Assembly: GCF_029167235.1 (NCBI RefSeq)
Contig: NZ_JARFTR010000303.1
Span: forward strand, 1-41,196
DNA: 41,196 nt
Direction of reading: 5' to 3'
Source: Kamptonema sp. UHCC 0994
Lineage (GTDB): Bacteria > Cyanobacteriota > Cyanobacteriia > Cyanobacteriales > Microcoleaceae
Below the pieces are notes generated by a model. The model made no database searches. It was not told the DNA's origin and saw only the letters and a list, made by a program, of their open reading frames with translations. A program made the translations under genes and the position numbers. Shown here piece after piece: positions 39,454-41,196 of this stretch (position 1 is the first letter of the stretch; every line of letters starts with the position of its first letter).

Positions 39454-40662
39454 TTAGAGAATCCCATCTCCTTTTAGAGGTGGAAGTGTCAATTTTGTTT
39501 CTAGATCGGGGTTAAGATGAATAACTTCTGAAGGTTCATTGGTAGAGAGATCGTGGGCTGATTCATCTGTAACTTTTTCCGATCTCACCGCAGCTAATGC
39601 CTCCTTTATAACTACTGCTGCTGGTACTGCGATTACAACTCCCAAAAAGCCTCCGACTCGCGCTCCTGTCAAGATAGAAACAAATACCCAAAATGGATTT
39701 AAACCGGTCACGGAACCAAGAACTCTGGGAGCAATTAAATTTTCTACTATTTGCTGTACAATTAATTCAACGGCTAGAACTTGCAGCCCTAATCCAATGT
39801 TTTGTAGCGCCACAAGTACAGTTACAAGGGCAATGCCGACAGAGCCACCAAAAGGCACTAATGCCATTAGACCAATTGTTAAGCCAAATAGTAGACCAAA
39901 GGGAACTTTTAGGAAAACAAAGGCTGAAGTTAGTCCAAAAGCCATACAAGTTGCAATTATGAGCTGCCCTGTAAAGTAGTTTTGAAAACTTAGTCTTAGT
40001 GTCTCGGAAAAGGGCTTTTGAAATCGAGGGGGCAACCACTCAATTAAGCTTTCCCAGATATCACTACTATGCAGGAGCAAATAAAAGGTTAAAACTACTG
40101 TTAGTAGTAAATCCAATAATCTGACAACAGTTAAAACAGTCAGGTTTAAGGTGATATTTAAAGCTCGTCCTGCGACGAGCTGTAGTTCGCCTTTGAGTCG
40201 GGTATTAATCTGAGCAATGAAGCCGTCGAGGTTAACGGGTAAGCCGAGAGCATTGATTTTATCGTCGAAGATTAGGAGCTGGCGCTGTCCAGAATCAATC
40301 CATTCTGGTAAGCGAGCGACGAGCTGCTGTGCTTGAGTGAAGGCGAGGGGGAACAGTGTCAGCGCTAGGGCCAGGAGGATCAACAGGGCTGTTAAAAAGA
40401 CTAGAATTGCGGCTTGCTCTCGTTGTACTCCGTGTTGCTCGAACAATCTGACGGGATAGTTGAGCAGGAAGGACAACAGGGAGGCGACTAAGAGGATGAC
40501 AAAGAGCGATTGAAAATAACCAAAAATTTGAGAGAATGCCCAAGCATTGAGTACGGTGAGTGGTGATGCTAGGGCGATCGCTAGCAGGCGACTCATGGGA
40601 GTAAGGGATTCCCACCAGCTCAGCAGACGACTTTTGGGTGCTTTTGGCCAAGAATTAACCAT
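39454..40662 (-). CDS. AI-2E family transporter (PerM/TqsA-like membrane protein)
   Basis: 402 residues with about eight transmembrane helices, including pairs at the N-terminus (LLAIALASPLTVLNAWAFSQI, LFVILLVASLLSFLL). It has a central loop with WIDSGQRQL, then the family signature GLLFGLTIGLMALVPFGGSVGIALVTVLVA and ENLIAPRVLGSVTGLNPFWVFVSILTGA. The family includes proteins named for autoinducer-2 export and others with different cargo, so the substrate is unknown. The ATG at 40662 is well placed. Confidence 0.92.
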   Translation of the reverse strand: MVNSWPKAPKSRLLSWWESLTPMSRLLAIALASPLTVLNAWAFSQIFGYFQSLFVILLVASLLSFLLNYPVRLFEQHGVQREQAAILVFLTALLILLALALTLFPLAFTQAQQLVARLPEWIDSGQRQLLIFDDKINALGLPVNLDGFIAQINTRLKGELQLVAGRALNITLNLTVLTVVRLLDLLLTVVLTFYLLLHSSDIWESLIEWLPPRFQKPFSETLRLSFQNYFTGQLIIATCMAFGLTSAFVFLKVPFGLLFGLTIGLMALVPFGGSVGIALVTVLVALQNIGLGLQVLAVELIVQQIVENLIAPRVLGSVTGLNPFWVFVSILTGARVGGFLGVVIAVPAAVVIKEALAAVRSEKVTDESAHDLSTNEPSEVIHLNPDLETKLTLPPLKGDGIL

Positions 40663-40834
40663 GAAATCCTGTCAACTTTTAAGACTCATATTGGTTATTA
40701 TCCTCAGCTTTGGCTAGAGCTGTACCTTCAATAGGTATGATTTTTATGCGATCGCCTGCTGGGAAATGTCAAGGGCCGCGATCGCACTCCCCTAGCTCAA
40801 CTGCTAACGGATCTCTAGCACGGATGGAATAAAC

Positions 40835-41131
40835 ATGAAATCAGCACAGACAAATCAGGAACAGCAGCATCCTCAATATAAGAGCGATCGCGTCATTGTT
40901 ACTAATCTATTAGCAGGAGAATCAACTGACTACAATTTAGCTGAATTAGGGCGGCTAAAAATTCGCTATCGCGGCTTTCCCGGTGCTAGGGATATCCAGA
41001 GAGATTTAGATAGAGTAATGCAGAAATGGGGTTATCCTGATGAGGAAGCGCTTTACGAAAAAACCCGCCAGATTCATGCTGCTGGTCAGGTTTATAAGCG
41101 CCAAAAAACTGAGGAGGAAGATTGGATTTAA
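40835..41131 (+). CDS. DUF3288 family protein
   Basis: 98 residues. QQHPQYKSDRVIVTNLLAG, YNLAELGRLKIRYRGFPGARDIQRDLD and MQKWGYPDEEALYEKTRQIH match the cyanobacterial DUF3288 family, which is conserved and small with no known function. Soluble, charged, with a basic middle part. The whole gene lies inside the window. Confidence 0.85.
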   Translation: MKSAQTNQEQQHPQYKSDRVIVTNLLAGESTDYNLAELGRLKIRYRGFPGARDIQRDLDRVMQKWGYPDEEALYEKTRQIHAAGQVYKRQKTEEEDWI

Positions 41132-41162
41132 GAGCGCGATCGTACTTTCTCATACCAAATAG

Positions 41163-41196
41163 GACTTATGCAACCCTCACGTAACGCCGCCATCTT
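41163..41196. mobile_element. Family A MITE-like element cut by the window edge
   Basis: aggacttatgca followed by acgtaacgccgccatctt matches the left half of the element at 4140-4230. The right half lies outside. Confidence 0.75.

Overview
This window is a piece of a filamentous cyanobacterial chromosome, probably Oscillatoriales (Microcoleus/Oscillatoria/Kamptonema-like; the genus is a guess). The evidence is the very frequent HIP1 octamer GCGATCGC, a magnesium chelatase D subunit, a SigG-type ECF sigma factor with its partner, several small cyanobacteria-specific families (DUF4327-like, DUF3288), a PEP-CTERM protein, heptameric STRR tandem repeats, and many short interspersed palindromic repeats.

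Layout. 1-470 is the 3' end of a TnpB-like IS200/IS605 gene. 0.7-6 kb holds an FHA/Ser-Thr kinase, a DUF4327-like protein, a GerMN-like lipoprotein, pyrB, a Uma2 gene cut off by a MITE-like repeat, a secreted SH3b protein and moaE. 6-10 kb holds sigG with its probable anti-sigma factor, a CsgG-like protein, a membrane protein and a DUF2059 protein, separated by STRRs and three kinds of inverted-repeat element. 10-18.3 kb is all on the minus strand. It contains nnr (NAD(P)HX repair), then a four-gene cassette (addiction-module antitoxin, KAP P-loop NTPase, second antitoxin-like protein, membrane protein) flanked by direct repeats of about 91 bp, one of which is the promoter and first codons of nnr. 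It continues with an RHH antitoxin carrying a BrnT remnant and a NERD-nuclease/UvrD-like helicase. 18.4-21 kb is a two-gene glycosyltransferase operon.

21-24.2 kb is a decay zone: a HigB remnant next to a MITE-like element, a gene with an in-frame amber codon, a start-less DUF2690 gene, and a STAND/NB-ARC NTPase. 24.2-29.2 kb has rimO, a DUF4351/Rpn-like gene plus a tandem duplicate of its 3' end, a tiny membrane protein and an ABC exporter. 29.6-29.8 kb has tRNA-Tyr and tRNA-Thr. 30.4-33.9 kb has a PEP-CTERM protein, an FAD oxidoreductase split by a frameshift in a C8 tract, a GT39-like glycosyltransferase and a DUF2283 protein. 34-41.2 kb has chlD with an invading repeat translated in its linker, an RsbRD-type histidine kinase, a lipoprotein followed by a small protein with three 20-residue repeats, an AI-2E-family transporter and DUF3288. 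The window ends inside another MITE-like copy.

Core metabolism (pyrB, moaE, nnr, rimO, chlD, tRNAs) is interleaved with accessory cassettes and short repeats. The best candidate for an undescribed system is the direct-repeat-flanked antitoxin/KAP NTPase/antitoxin/membrane-protein cassette at 11.8-15.4 kb. Its function is inferred from context only. All family assignments come from reading motifs, not from database searches.
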